DNA of 64,000 bases from Lepidodermella squamata (taxonomy: Eukaryota; Gastrotricha): positions 3,348,001 to 3,412,000 of the forward strand of contig JBLDXI010000009.1 in assembly GCA_047495785.1 (NCBI GenBank), in the 5' to 3' direction. Position numbers and translations under genes: made by a program. Positions 8,707 through 22,378 of this stretch are shown here, in pieces (within the stretch, counting starts at the first letter, position 1; every line of letters starts with the position of its first letter). The notes beneath the pieces were generated by a model that did not search any database, was not told the DNA's origin, and worked only from the letters and a program-made list of their open reading frames with translations.

Positions 8707-11700
8707 TCATAAATCGACGCTATTTTCTTCAAGCTCGAGGATGCACCGATCAGGCGTTGATGCCAAGGCGGCGTCGGAAGTGTTGTTGTTGTTGCCACGA
8801 AGATTGTCACCACTTGCACTTAAACCAACGTAAAACGAAGCCGACATGGGCGTAACCGGCGAATTTGTGAACACGGTCGTCGCCAGGCTGAAACTGCTCT
8901 TACTCTGCGCCGGTTTCATTTCGGAAGGAGCGCTATCACACTTGGTCGGCTCAACAGCGGTTATTTCGGAAGTTTTGTTCGGTATTAAATTGCCGTTATT
9001 ACTGGTGACTATTACCGGTATTTTTCCGCTTGACGGCGAATTTGGCGGGAATTTCGACAAGCTACTCACGCTGATTGCCGGGGAGGTTACCGCATTTTTC
9101 TGGCTAATTGGCGATTTTGTGGCTATACTGCTATTCGAGCCTTCTTTTTCCGTTTTACTGCCGATTTTCGACAGCGCGGTGCGCCACCGCGACTGCGGCG
9201 CCAAGTTTTGCATCGGTTTCGCCGGGTGCATTTTCATCGCGGAAGAACTGCCGGTGGAGACTGGATCGGTCGCCGAATGGCCAGCGGCTTCGCTGGTTTG
9301 GCCTGCGTCGTTTTGGTCACCCTGCGCATCGCCGTCACCCCTCGCTTTACTGCGCGCACGAATTCTCCGCGCAAATCGTACCATGAGCAAGCGCCGGAAA
9401 GCGAGTGACGCTAAATCATCCTGAAAAATTGACAAATTAAATTAAAATTCTTTAAATATATTTTAAAACTAAAATGAAATGTATTCACACGAAAATTAGA
9501 AAAAAGCTGTTAATATATAAGCAGAAATTAAAATCAAATTCGTTAGCAAAAAGGACACACGGCTATAGGGTTTGTGCTTGGGTAGTAGCAGCGATAGTTC
9601 TGTCAACCAAAATATTAAACGATAATAAGAAAAATTAAATTTCCGATGAAGTTATACATAGGCCTAAAGGGTTGTTGAACATCAAGCGATCAAAAATTCG
9701 TCAGATTTTTCAGATATGATAGAATATCGCGGGATAGATAGCTATTTTTTTTTACTCAAGTCGAAAACCGCTATTATATGAGACAAATTAAGTCGTTTAA
9801 TCACACACCGCTACTCATGAGAATGATGCTGATCAAAGTTTTTCAATCTCCATTTTACCATTTTAGAAAAACGCGATGCGGAACGGTTGCGGGTAGGGCT
9901 GAGATGTGCCTGTGGTAGGTGGTGTTCTTCCATCGAGGGCGTCTTTTTCGCCACAATAATTAGACAACAAAAAAATGAGAGGATTTAGGAAAATGACGCG
10001 TGATTTGATTTCAGAATTTTTCTATACGCACTTCTGCTATCATTGTCGGTATTGCGACGTTACTGATGAAGCGTCGCGTTCGGCCAAGCGGAACAGCTAG
10101 CTCCAGGGAAGACCGCCCTGGGGATATCGCAGGGCTATCACTCGAAAGCCGATTCAGCTCGGAATTTGTTGAGTTAATGTGGAATATCGGTTTATGAACA
10201 ACGCTTTGAGCCCGTCTATCCTCCGTCTGGCTCTCGGTATTGAAACCAAACGCTAGGCTAGACCGTTTGACGATAGCTCGGTTGAGTAAGGAACTGATTT
10301 TCGACAGCCCGGCGCCGGCTGAGCCTCGCGACGGAATCAAAGAAGCTTTTCGCAACTTCTCATTTTGTCGTTTTTCCAGCATTTTCAGCTTCAATTTTTT
10401 TACAAAGATCGAAATTAATTTCAAACTGAATCGAGAGTCAGGGGTCAATAAACCAGCAGGTCACGCTCTATTAAATTCGACTACAAATCAAGATGTTGAA
10501 GGCAACCCAAAGCATTTTCCAGACTTTTAATTTGTTAGGTAAGTATGTGTTAGAACAAATATGAAAACAAAATTGTTTTCCAATGTGCAGGGGTGGTAAT
10601 AAATATCTTTGTTAAAATTAGGCTCAATATCATGTAATGAAAGATTGGGGTCATCATCGATCGCAATAAATACCTCCGAAAAGAGTGTGCTGAGTTTCAG
10701 TGAGCAACCTGAATATTCATAATAATTATCGATTTTGAAGTCGAATTTTTTAACATATTGCAGAATTCTAACATGAAGTGTAGAATTTCCATTAAAAAAC
10801 TAAGATATTTAAAACTCAAAATATTAGCTTAAAAAATAAAAGGGTGAAAATTATTGTAAAACTGAAAATTTTAAAACAAAAATTCTAAAAAAATTGCAAT
10901 GCATTCCGTCTTATATTTTAAAAACTTACGAAATGTTTCTTGCGCCTGTGTTCCCGGCTAGCACGTTTACGCATTTTCAGCTCCTCGTCATCGCTGTCGC
11001 TTGGTGAACTGAGCGTGCTCAGTGAGCTGAACGAGGTCACGCGGTCGCGGCCTTGCGCTCCAATGTCGCAAGGCGGCTTCTTGGATTCTTTGATTGGAGG
11101 CTTGCTAGATTGAGGTTTCATCGATAGCGGCTGAATCGGGTCATTGTTATTGCCTGGCGCCCGGTCTGACGGGGATCGGCGGTCTTGGGCAGCGGTCGCG
11201 GTATTATTTGAGCGATCAGCGACCGGCGTTGCTTCCGGCTCCGAGTCAAAGGGCGCTAAGGGCGCTGGCGAAGGCGCTCTCAAGGTACGCAAGCTCGTCG
11301 TCGACGTCGAAACACCTAAAACAAATTAACGAGCAAACAATGCATTATTAGCAATATCGACAGGCACGTGAAAAGCTTCACAATTTGTTATTAAAAAATC
11401 ACCATAATTTGACCTAATTTTAATTATTCTGTATGTGTTATTGTTGTACTAAAAAAGTTTCTCTATAAATTCTAAAAACTGTTATAAAAGCTAAGGTCAT
11501 GCAGAAACGGGGACAACCCGTTTTTTGCTCTCGCCGTAAAAAGTTCAAAAACGAGGCTTTTGCTAATTTTCAGCCGTAATTTCACGCGCACGCAGCTAAC
11601 ACCGGCTGAAGTTGATTTTTTAATAAAAACTCCAAAATTCCGAAAATGTACCGTAACTCCTGAGAAAAAGCATCTTGTCCTGAAAATTAAATAAAAACGC

Positions 11701-14700
11701 TTGATAATAGCACCATTTCCGAATCGACCAAGGTAATACCACCGCATTAATTTGCCCTTTAAAAATGGTTTTCGCACATTTGAGAAGTGTGCTCTCTACC
11801 CGGACAACACGTGGGCAGCTTTGCCCCAATTATAGGCTACATAATCATTTATAAAACCTAGCAGGGTAGGTTTCAAATTTCTGAAGAGATATTTCTGACT
11901 TCCCCACGGAAGTTGTCGGTAAGCTCAATCAGATAAAAGCGACATCGATCAGAAAATTATTTATAGAGATCAAAGACATTTTCTGTAAATTTGCTATCAC
12001 TTGACCGAGTCTTATCGAATAATCAATTTCAGCTTTTCAAATTATTTCTACTAAAAAAATTATTAAAAATCAGATAAAATTCTAAAATCCAGTTTTATGA
12101 CGATTGAAATTTTTTGTGAAAAATATCAAAAAAAAAATAAAAATTGAAACTGTAACAAAATATCGATGAATTCACTATACCTTTCTTGCCTGCTAAACTA
12201 CTGCCCTGTTCGCTGGTCAGAGCTGCGAGGTCGCCTAAACTTGGCCTCGAAACAATGACTGTAGTATGGCCGTAGCCGTCAACCAGCGACTGGGCAATAG
12301 CTCGATTTTGGTCGTTGAAATCGCCGAGCATACCGCCGCTTCCAGGCACCGGAACCGCCAGCAGGCCATTTGCACCAACAGCCGGCGGTACTACAACAGG
12401 AGAACACGGCTTGTTGAGCGATAGCAACGACTTGGCCAGTGAAGATTTATTGGTAGTCGCCGCGTTGGGCGTAGTTGAGAAAGCATCGTTTGAAACTAAC
12501 GACTCATTTTCTTCCTCCTGCGTCGGCAGCGTCGAGGCCTTGGCGTAGGAAGACGGCGCGTTGCCGTTGTTAGCAGCACCTGTTGGCCGGCGGGACGCGA
12601 GTAATTGCCGCCGCGTTTTCGCCAGTAACGACGCCCCGGCGCCATTTCGAGCCGCGCTAGGCCCGCGATAGCCCAGCACGCTTTTCTTGCCGCATAGCAA
12701 GCGTTTAAAAGCAGTTTGAAATTCGCGACTGTCGGCGCCGTAGATGAAAGGATTCATCAGGCTGTTGCAGTACCCTAGCCAGAACACAACTTTGAACAAC
12801 TGAGCGGGAATGCACTCGCAAAATGCATCTAAAAATTAGCGAAAAATTGGAACAATCAAAAAAACTCCTCCTTAAAATAATTACTAGTCGGTAGAATGAC
12901 GAAAAATGGAACCCAGCAGGCAATAAAGACTCCTACGACAATGCCAAGCGTTCGGGCTGCTCGCCGTTCCCGCTTGAACTTAGTCCAATCGATTTTTCCT
13001 GAAAAATAATTATAGGAAATTATTTGTGATAAAATGAAGTTTCAACATTAAAATTTGAAAAAATCATTAGGGGTTCTAAATCAGAAAAGACGTTTAGAGA
13101 TGACATGATATAATACAGGCACATCGACTTTGATGGGGCTAAGACTTTCCATCAGGAGTGAAATATTTAGCTTGCGACATGCTAAAGGAGGCCCGCTGCA
13201 TGCTAAAGGAGGCTATTCAGTTAAATGTGAGGGTATCATTAAATGTTGAGGGATTACAGGGAGAAAATGGTTATATAGGCTTACTTTGCCGTAGATTGGT
13301 GTCTATTGCCGCTGCGATATCGCTAGATATAGTGGAATCACGCTTGGAAGACCGCGCTGTTTGCATCTGATAATTACAGCCGCCTGCGCCGCCACCGGTC
13401 GACGACGCCGCGTGAACGCCGGTATGTATCCGCAACACGACGCCGTTCTCGCCTTTCGAGGTCATTTTCGCCTCTTTGTAACCCAGTTTCATGAACCTGA
13501 AATTATGCAAAAGTGAGTTTAAACAGTAAATTATTACTATAATAGAGATCGGTATTTTAAATTCCATAATTACATAAGGCTCTCATGAATACAACAATTA
13601 TAAAAAAATACAACTGATCTGACCTCAATTTTTTTGAGACTGAACTCAGGGGCGAATCCTAACCGCTAATTGCCCTATAGGTAAATACCGGACATTTTGC
13701 CGAAACTCAGATCAAAATGCCCAAATTCTCAAAAATTGCAGGTAAATCAGAAATAATCTTTGCTTGAAAAACCTAAACAAGATCCTTCAAAAGACTTCCC
13801 GAGGGAAAAAAAATTTCATCTATGAACGTGACGCCACGAGCATCAGTAGCCAACTCTCAAATTCTCTCAATAATAATAGAAACTGTGAAAAGTTTTGTAA
13901 TTTCAATTTTTTTAAGGGAAATTCAACTAATTATTTGAAAGTAAGCCAACTGGAGGAATCTTCCATCCTTTATCAACGATTTTACCGAAGAAAGTGAAAA
14001 TTTACTGGAGAACACCCTGAAAACCCCGATGGTAACCGATTCGGTAATTTTCGGGTTTTACCTGGTTGGATCCAATTTCTTCGGGGTTTTAATCCCATTC
14101 ACTAGAGACATACTTGAATACTATTCTTGTGCCATTTTAGATTGGTCTAAGATTTTTCTGGTCATGAGATAAGGCTTCCCCTCTCATTTTAGAGTTTCTG
14201 ATCCCTTCTCCGAGTAATTCCTTTGTTTGCGTTACTCATAGGACACGCTGTATTATAGGCATCTTGAAATTTCATGCCGCCAGGACACTGTGTACGTGCA
14301 GTAGAGAGAAAACTAATAAATAATGATCGCTCCTTACACACCCTCAATCGCTTCTTTCCATATTGGGATTTTGACGTTAATTTCGATATTTTATTAATGA
14401 GAAAATTCCCATGTACTAAGGTATTATGGCCCATACTTTTTTATATGATATTCTACTAGCCAAAAATAGCCTCGGAAATTTACAAACCGGAAGGAGGTGC
14501 TGCGGTTAAAATGTGTCGGTTCCAAAATTAATCCTGTCTAATATTAAACCTCAAATTAATAATGTAAACCTCGGATAATTGACCTTAGCAAGCGCAATAA
14601 AAAATGACAAACTAGGGCGATTTGTTTTTGTTAGTTTTAAAATTTAGACTACCTATATACAATTTTAGAGCTTCTACAGGAGAGTAAATATTTCTGGAAA

Positions 14701-15474
14701 TTAAGTGGAAATAAAGGCTTCTGCTTACCGAGTTTGTTGAATAGCTTTGAGATAGATGCGCCAATAAACAAGCATAACAACAGTACAAGGCAGAAAGAAG
14801 GAGCAGGTAGCACTGAAGATCACATAGGCCTTATCCTCGTTGACCTCACACCGGCCCGTCGACTCAACCGGCAGCGATTTACGCCAGCCAAAAAACGGTA
14901 CAACACAAATAGCCGCCGCTAATAGCCACACGCCTAAATTGATCAAAATCGCGCGTCGCTTGTTGACAATTTGATGGTGGACAAGCGGCTTTGAAACGCC
15001 GATGTATCGGTCGATTGATATAACGCAAAGGCCGTAAATTGACGCTGTACAACACAGCACGTCGATGGTAACCCACATGTCACACAGGGCCTGGCCGAAA
15101 ATCCAATATTCATCCAAAATTTCGATGGTCGTAGAGAACGGCAGGACGGTTATGCCTAGCATCATGTCAGCTATTGCCAAATTGACGATGAAGTAATTAG
15201 TCGCGGTTCGGAGTTTACGAGTTGTTACAACAGCGAGTAGGACGAGCAGATTGCCGCAAACCGTGCATAGGCATATTAGGATAAGCGGAAAGGCGATTGC
15301 GATCGAGCGAGCTGCGTCGAGAGTTGGAAATTCGGGCGGGCTCGCTTCGGGTGGTTCGGAATTAAATTCGGTATAATTAAACGCACCGCCATTCGCGCTG
15401 TTGTTAAACGCCGGCGCCATGACGAGAGAAACGTCTCGAACTAGCCCGTTGACAAAAACAGGCGTCTGGTTCAT
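8707..15474 (-). CDS. Alpha1-adrenergic/octopamine-like receptor with long C-terminal tail
   Basis: This is a class A aminergic GPCR at the plasma membrane. Exons in frame are 15474-14729, 13496-13285, 12998-12885, 12828-12181, 11315-10930 and 9420-8707 (about 939 residues); an optional exon may lie at 10.0-10.4 kb. TM1-5 are in exon 1. They include the amine-binding Asp seven residues after the TM3 Cys (C-D-M-W-V-T-I-D), the S-I-D-R-Y motif, and TM5 serines in F-S-A-T-C-S-F-F. The third loop carries V-V-L-R-I-H. TM6 is [18 protein letters not shown], and TM7 is [15 protein letters not shown]. Together these point to the alpha1-adrenergic/OAMB group, coupled to Gq in known members. The tail after TM7 is about 550 residues, Ser/Ala/Asn-rich and low in complexity; it ends S-V-D-L, a possible PDZ ligand. 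Assignment of the last two exons rests on phase and splice signals. Confidence 0.85.
10011..10448 (-). other. Possible alternative exon or alternative 3' end of the octopamine-like receptor
   Basis: This open frame (about 130 residues, basic near its start: [10 protein letters not shown]) lies inside the last large intron. An in-frame AAG acceptor-like site and a phase-0 GTGCGT donor (near 10028) would let it splice between the 10930 donor and the 9420 acceptor. Alternatively it ends at its own stop (10011-10013), giving a shorter tail. Its acceptor is weak. Confidence 0.35.
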
Positions 15475-18400
15475 GGTGCTGATGGCGCTTATTACGGTGG
15501 CGGTGTGCGTCGTTAGAGCCGCAAAAATGCATCACGTCGGCGTCTTTTCTCGCGCACGATTATCCCCAATTTGTCAAGGGGTGGAGTCGAGCGCATATTT
15601 TATGTAAAAGTGAACGCACTTTTTGTGCCTATATGCCTAGAGTTCAGAAATCAATATACAGCGAAGGTGTTATTTGTTAGTAGTTGGATCGTTCACTACA
15701 ACTACCACTAGGCGCGAAATTCGCCCACGTAAATATGATAATGAGTTTGGGCGAGTTAATTTATACCTGTAATTTGCGCCGGTCACGGTACGCAGTTCGG
15801 CGCGCGGGCAAAAAATTGCTCTACCTATAATACAGATGAATAAAAATCGTATTGTTTATAGCGAAGCGCTGCGGGCTGCCGATTACTTTAGCCGCACCTT
15901 TTTATTAGAACTTATAACTTTACCTACATATCATATAGTATGTTTTTATTGCAGGGCTCGTCTACAATAGATAAGAACGGCAGGCGGTGATTTTTTTGCA
16001 GCGAGAAGCGCGCTAACAATAACAACAACCTAGCCTCATCGTGATGTTCGAGCTAGCGGCAATAAAACCCAACGCGCGTAGTGTATAATGCGTTCCATAT
16101 TTTGCAAGCTCGCACAAGGGGGAAGTTTCGGCGACCGATTATTGTTGTTCTTAGCGCGCATATATTCTCTGAACGAACTCAGATAACGAGGCATTGAAGT
16201 TTGGCGATTGTGCGCAAAAAACTAGCCCACAGTAAGTAATTAGACTATCAGGGTGCGTACAAAAAATGTGCGCGTCCGCTTAATAATTGTTTATTGCTAT
16301 ATAAAAAGCCGTGCTAAAAATAACAAATAATTTTTGGTAATAATGAAACTGATTGATATGATGTCTTCCAGCTTTCACAATAAAAAGAAGGTCAATACCT
16401 GCTTGGCCGGTATCTTTTTTCAAGGCTGTAATGAGATACAGAAGCGTGTAAAAATATTTGCACAAATATCAGTGAGAATTGAGAAAATATTAGGATTAAA
16501 TTAAAAAAAATCTGCAGTAAAAAAATTTCCGTGCAGCAGGTCTCTATACTTTCTTTCATCAACTCAGCGATAAATGCAACGGCGCGCATCACGTGACAGA
16601 GATCAGCTGTCGTCACAGCGTCATCGCTCATTTTTTAATGATATGATAAGGAGAAAAAATTTAATAAATATTGCAAGCTAGTGAAATTAAAACCGTGAAC
16701 TCCTAGATTCACTAAAATTTTAGTCTAACTACAGCATGGGCCCACGAGCGCACCCTCTTGAAAGCATAGCTGCTTTCCCGTTCATAAATAAAATCTAACC
16801 AAAGCGCTCTCTGTGTATATTTTGTAATATAAAAATGATGTTTAAAAATTTAGTGCTAAAAATAAAAGCAAATTATTAGAGCGCATTATCTCAACATAGT
16901 AACAATACATGAAAAAAAAAGTCGATAACATCGCTTTTCACTGGTGTTTAGTAGCGATTTTGAAAATTATTGCGCTAAGCCGGTAGCCATTGATTTAGCG
17001 AAAAATTTCCTGCCCATGTTTGCTATTGCGTATCACAAAATTCTTGCTGCTGTAATGGCCATGCAATGTAATCCTTCGTATTAGAACGAAAAGATTTCTA
17101 CTCAAGCTATAGGTGTACATAAATGTTAAAAGATTAAAGAATATATAAAAATGAACTTGATAAATAATTTTTTGGCTAAGAAAGGCGTAAGGTTATTTAT
17201 TTTATTGTGGAGCATATTCGTACATACATGGGCTATAGGCGATAAATTGTAGCCGATAAATTATTACTATACACTCGAGGATGAAAATGACGAAACGTAC
17301 AGCGTTTTAAAATGAATAAAATCGCCGTTTGTGTGCCGTTCGATGGTTCGAGTCGCGACGAAGATGCGATACGGGTCGCGAAAAACGCTCCCACGAGGCC
17401 GCCTGCAAAGCGCAGAGTGACTACAAGCATTTTTCATTCGCGTGCATATGTCGTATAGTAAAAAAAAAAAGATAATAATAATTATGTTTACAGTATTATA
17501 CTTTCCTGCCCTCTATGCTTTTACGTCGTATTAACGTGATCGTACGCAGTAAAATGTTAGAGAAGGTATTAAAATTATGAATCCGATATTGATTAGGCCG
17601 AAGTTAATGCTCGAATCACCCCTAAAGCGAGACAGCAGGTCTAGAAAACGGGACTTCGTCTATACTAGCCTAATTAAAAGGATGAAATAAAAAACAAGGC
17701 GCCAAAGTCCCGCACTATCATTTCTTCAAAAAACGTACACTCAATTCTACAAAAAAAACGTACATTTGTGCACTAAAAATTGAAATTAATAATGCAGGAA
17801 TTTGCCAGTGAATAAATGACGCTGAAAGGTGGATGAAAAAAGCACGCTGAGTGTGAAAGATATATTACTTTTGCTGAAAGGATGGGTTCAATAGAATTTT
17901 CATTCTGTCCAAAACCCAAAAGACAGCAAAAAAATTACGAATGTCAGAAACAAAATCCAAGTACTATAATATTATTGTTGATTTTCTTAGAATCAATGTT
18001 TGGAGTTTTACTTATATAAACTAATCGCGTATACGAAAAGGTGGGCAAAACCCACTTCAGGAATTTTCATAATACTATGTAGCGTAAAAAGAAAGCCGGC
18101 ATTGCGAAGCGATAAAGCTTAGTGATTTAAAAAAGGTCCAATTTATATTGCCTATCTCGGCCACTTAACTGCGATATTATTGACCAATAAATCGCAATTG
18201 AAAAAAATCACCTTATTTAGTATTGCATTTTGACAATAAAAAGATGGAAGACTTCATATTTGGAGTACAAACGTTTTTTTAGGAATATTGTAAATTATTA
18301 TATAAAACTGAGCTTATATATTATTGCTATTTATTGCAACATCGCGACAGTAATGATTGCCAATTTTTTGTGCCGTATTGCCGGGTTTAATCGATGTCTT

Positions 18401-20095
18401 GAAGAAGAACCGTAGTACATCGGATCTCGCGAAGCGTAAATTGGTTGTCTTATATGTCTCATCAAATCATTGTTAATTTTTTCAAGCATCACAAGCATTG
18501 TCGACGGTGCAATTTATACGCCAAAAAGAATAATACATATATAGAAAAATGGAAAAAGCTATATGATGAAGATAATGTTTGTTTTGGACGCCTGAAAAAA
18601 TAATGTGATATGCGACCAATAAGTCGCTCGAGTTTTTTAATTGAATTTTACGTATATAAGTAAAAGAGCCGACAATTTTATCGCAATTTTTTTTACGCAA
18701 AATAATGGAATGTATACCTATTTTCATATGAAACAGGATGATTAAATTTTACCCTATCGCCACATATAATAAGATACATAGATGCAAAGGCCAAATATCC
18801 GGCCATCCGAGTAAAAACTGACAGCGAAAAAATTTATTTTAACTGATAATAAAATATACTCGTAAATACAGTGGAAGTCACATCGTTTTAAAAGATTCTA
18901 TAAAAAATGAGACATCCATCATTATACTGAATTTTGTATCAAAGATTGCGTGCCCGAGCGGAAGCCGGCGTCAATTTGTAACTTGGTTTTTATGGCGATT
19001 ACGCAGAATTTAAGGGAAAAATCGACGTCAACAAAATTTGCGCGCATAAGAACATACATATCTCGTAAGCTAATATAATTACACTCGATATTCGACCTCA
19101 ATTTGGCAAATAATCTTGCATGATTTCTTGCGGCTGTATTGAAAATCAATTTCTCAACGGGCTTAATTCCCTCTCTGAGTCGAAACCTAAATTTACTATA
19201 AAAAGAAGAGGAAACATATAATGGGAACGTCCTAAAACTCCAAACTATAAACAAGCATGTGTCACGATTTTTCTCACACTTGCGTCATCATGCGGAAAAA
19301 TACGCGCTCCAGACAGGGTCTCAAAAAAAATAAGAGACAATGGCGTGCGTAAAATGGAAAGGATAATCTACTAATTTTCAGATAATTCAAAAATCCATAT
19401 CCAAAAAATCATGATTAATATACGAAATATAAGACGATGTGTTAAGTGCGCTCAAGACCACTTATTCAGTTATCCAGCCGTTGTTTACTTATCCATGCGT
19501 GTAACTTCCAAGGTATTTCCGCCTCTTAAGACGGCTCTGAACGATGGGCCAGCTATATTGCAAGTACGATAAAAGGTGTGAGGAAAAAAGTCGGAGTTAG
19601 GTAAATGCGCTGATTATCACCTCTCAACCATATAAAATAATTCGGGCAATAAAGTCTTTATATGGTTGAAATTTATTAACATTAAAATATTCGAGGTGAC
19701 ATCAAATTATGTTCTCACAGTATTGCAGCTTTTACGCCTGCAAATGACGTCTCAAAGAGATCAAAATTAATTCGAAACATTCTGAACAATAAGGGGCTAT
19801 AATGTATTTTCAGCAAATACTTAATGCTATTCGATACGATAATGACAGGATGCTTTTGACGAGCCGGCAAACCAACCCCCAACTATAATTTGTATCGCAA
19901 GAATTTGCACTGGAAATTTACAAAAAAGTTTATTTTATTCAAAAAACATGAAACAGGTAAAAATATAACCCATTGATTTTCACAAGATATCGCTTACGAA
20001 ATTATCATAATCACTTTTTGTTATTTCATTCAATCAGCATTCAGCCTTTGTAATTTACTACTTTTTCAATTAAACAGTATCAAATTTCAGAGAGT
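15475..20095. other. Large intergenic region between receptor genes
   Basis: This is 4.6 kb of AT-rich sequence upstream of the octopamine-like receptor and downstream of the next receptor. The few reading frames (for example 16392-16631 and 17233-17430, both minus) are short and lack homology or splice support. It presumably contains regulatory sequence for the receptor. One 12-bp inverted repeat is noted separately. Confidence 0.5.
19625..19668. repeat. Hairpin with 12-bp perfect arms
   Basis: CAACCATATAAA at 19625-19636 pairs with its reverse complement at 19657-19668 across a 20-nt loop. It lies about 430 bp beyond the stop codon of the receptor at 20096. No function is assigned. Confidence 0.6.
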
Positions 20096-21542
20096 TTACA
20101 TATTTACAGGTTTGCTGTTGTTGTTGTTGTTATTGATGTTAGCGTTATTGTTTTCTTCATCCTGCCTATTATTGTTATTAGTAGCAGTCGGCTTGTTATT
20201 GAACATGCGATCGCGCCATTTGGCCCAAATGTTAGCTATCTCGTGATTACTCATCGCGTAAATGAACGGATTGGCGATTGAGTTTGAGTACGACAGCCAC
20301 ACAGCGGCCTTGAACATGTAATTAACCAAGGTCACGCCCCACTTTTTCGTTCGAAGTGTGCGCTCAAACACGCCGATTGAGTCAAGCAGGAGAAGGCAGA
20401 AAAACGGCGACCAGCAAATGATGAAACAGCCTAAAATTCGGCCGAGTAAAACTTTAGTTCGAAGAGCTACGCCTTTTTTCGGCTTCGACTTCTCCTCGCC
20501 TTTCACCGCTGATTTTTGTGATGAAACAGCTTTATGAAGCTGGTGGTGGTGGTGGTGATGGTGATGATGATGGTCATCATGTGAGCCTGAATGTTCGTTG
20601 TTGACCCCGTCCTTTTCAACGGGAAATGGCCACAGTTGGGTGACAAGTAACGGCGCAGCTTGGCACAACTGGTCCAGTTGCTTTTTAGCCCCGAAGTAAA
20701 TTCTCAAATAAACAAAAGACATGACAACACAGGGTAGCCAGTAAGAAATCGCGCTTGAAACCAGGGCGAAGATCGGGTTCACCTCAAACCGGCAAATTTC
20801 GGTTGTTGAGTTGAATAAAGCTGGTTTGCCTGATTTCGAATGAAAGTGAAGATGAACTGGAACGTGGGATAGGACAAAGCTGACGATCCATGCTAATATC
20901 ACAATGCCAATGGATACTCGGCTTGTCATCAGTGAGCTGTAGCGAAGTGGCTTGAACACGGCGATGTAACGCTCGACGGCTATGCACATGATGCCGAGTA
21001 AGGAAGCCGTGCAGAAGAAAATGTCGTTGCCGATGAAAGTGTCACAGCCGAACTGGCCGAATGGCCAGTAGCCAAGTGCGTTTTGCACGATGTGTAGCGG
21101 CATGACAATCAGGGTGACTAATAGATCGGCAACGGTGAGTGCGAAAACAAAAATTAGATTCGTTTTTTTCGACCTCAACCCTCGGACAGCAAACAGGCTA
21201 AAAAAACAGAAAAGATTCACTTTGTTGCTATGGAAAATTCAATTTAAGCGTCCTTAGCAACCGATGATTCAAACTTTCGTACCTTCCTAACACGAGGAGA
21301 TTTCCTACGAGTGAAAATAACAGAATGAAAATTTGGATGAGGGTTTCCACGGCGAGAATGATTGATTGCCAACTGCCGTCGTTGCCGTCAGACAGCGGCA
21401 TTTTTTGCGTTAAAAGGATATCAGAAGGCGGGGCTTTCGTACTGCGCCTCAGCACCCCGAACGGTACAACAGGCGGTGCTGTCCAATGAGAATTGTAAAT
21501 CTCATCGTCGATTATACCACTTGTAAACTGGATGACGGACAT
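20096..21542 (-). CDS. Biogenic-amine GPCR A (D1-like group)
   Basis: The protein has 453 residues in two exons, 21542-21283 and 21197-20096, with an 85-nt intron splitting codon 87 in loop 1. It shows seven membrane segments: TM1 ends G-N-L-L-V-L; TM2 A-D-L-L-V-T-L-I-V-M-P; TM3 with the amine-binding Asp seven residues after Cys (C-D-T-F-I-G-N-D); V-E-R-Y in place of D-R-Y; TM5 S-S-A-I-S-Y-W-L-P; TM6 C-W-S-P-F-F; TM7 W-L-S-Y-S-N-S-I-A-N-P-F-I-Y. The third loop contains a ten-residue His run, and the tail is Asn-rich. It is a tandem paralogue of the receptor at 22379-24928, with the same first intron position and phase, so the two arose by local duplication. Dopamine, octopamine or tyramine are plausible ligands; the sequence alone does not decide. 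Confidence 0.88.
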
Positions 21543-22378
21543 GTTTTAGTTTTCTAAAAATGTTAGCCTAAAAAATGGGTTTTTAGGAAAACTTATAAGC
21601 AATCGAGAACGATTATCGGCTCGCGCTCTGCTTAGATATATAAGGTTTTCATTTATGACGAGTCAAAAACTGCGTAAGCTCACAAGGTATGCGATGTAGG
21701 CGTACATGAGGGAATCCGTTGTTTGAGGCGTGAGGCGCATGATAACTGCCGTGAACAAGGTAATTTCGCCTCGCTCACACTTTCATCGCGAGGCGACGCA
21801 TATCGCATTTCTGCCGAGCGAAAAACGCTACTCAGTTTTCGCGTGAGCCGCGCTGCGCAAAATACACTGATGATTATAATTAGCGGCTCAAACACAAGGG
21901 CGAGATCGGCGTTATTATCACCTGTGCTGTGCTGGCGAAAACAACGGGATGATTTTGATTCGATCATCAATTCTCACGGCGCGCCCTGATCGAAATCGGA
22001 TCGTCCTCTAGCAAACAACTCGTGGACCAAAAAAATAAAAAATACGGCTGGGAAGATTATCGAATCATTACGGTCAGATGAATTAAAAACAAAAAAGTTC
22101 AATTATCCTTTTAATCATCAGCGTAAAAAAAATATAAAATAAGTCTGTGCATTGTTTTTACTCTCAGTAAAAAATCACGACATGAAAATTGTAGATGTTC
22201 TCAAATATCGCGTTTGTAAAAAAAAATTAGGAGACAAGAACGTATGAGAAGAACGCCTTGATTCCGCATATTTTGAAAAATTACTGTATAATTTCCGTGA
22301 AAATTTAATATAGCATTTCAAGACTCTTCCCACTGGCAATTTGTGAATTCGAAGATTTTGATACATCATAACATGGCA
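21543..22378. other. Spacer between the two tandem amine receptor genes
   Basis: This 836 bp should contain the promoter of GPCR A and the 3' UTR of GPCR B. Frames at 21680-21989 on both strands overlap each other and have no support. No gene is seen. Confidence 0.5.
21636..21643 (-). promoter_or_regulatory. Probable TATA box of GPCR A
   Basis: TTATATAT on the minus strand lies about 95-100 bp upstream of the ATG. Confidence 0.4.

Noticed and set aside
8846-9424. A 192-codon plus-strand frame
   Set aside because: It lies opposite the last exon of the octopamine-like receptor, which has a good acceptor and fits in phase. The plus frame lacks splice partners and is explained as a shadow.
16392-16631. 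A 79-codon minus-strand frame
   Set aside because: The second half turns into Phe/Ile/Leu-rich AT translation, which is typical of non-coding DNA here.
17233-17430. A 65-codon minus-strand frame with a signal-like start
   Set aside because: It is somewhat GC-richer than its surroundings, but it is short, isolated and without Cys pattern, motif or splice support.
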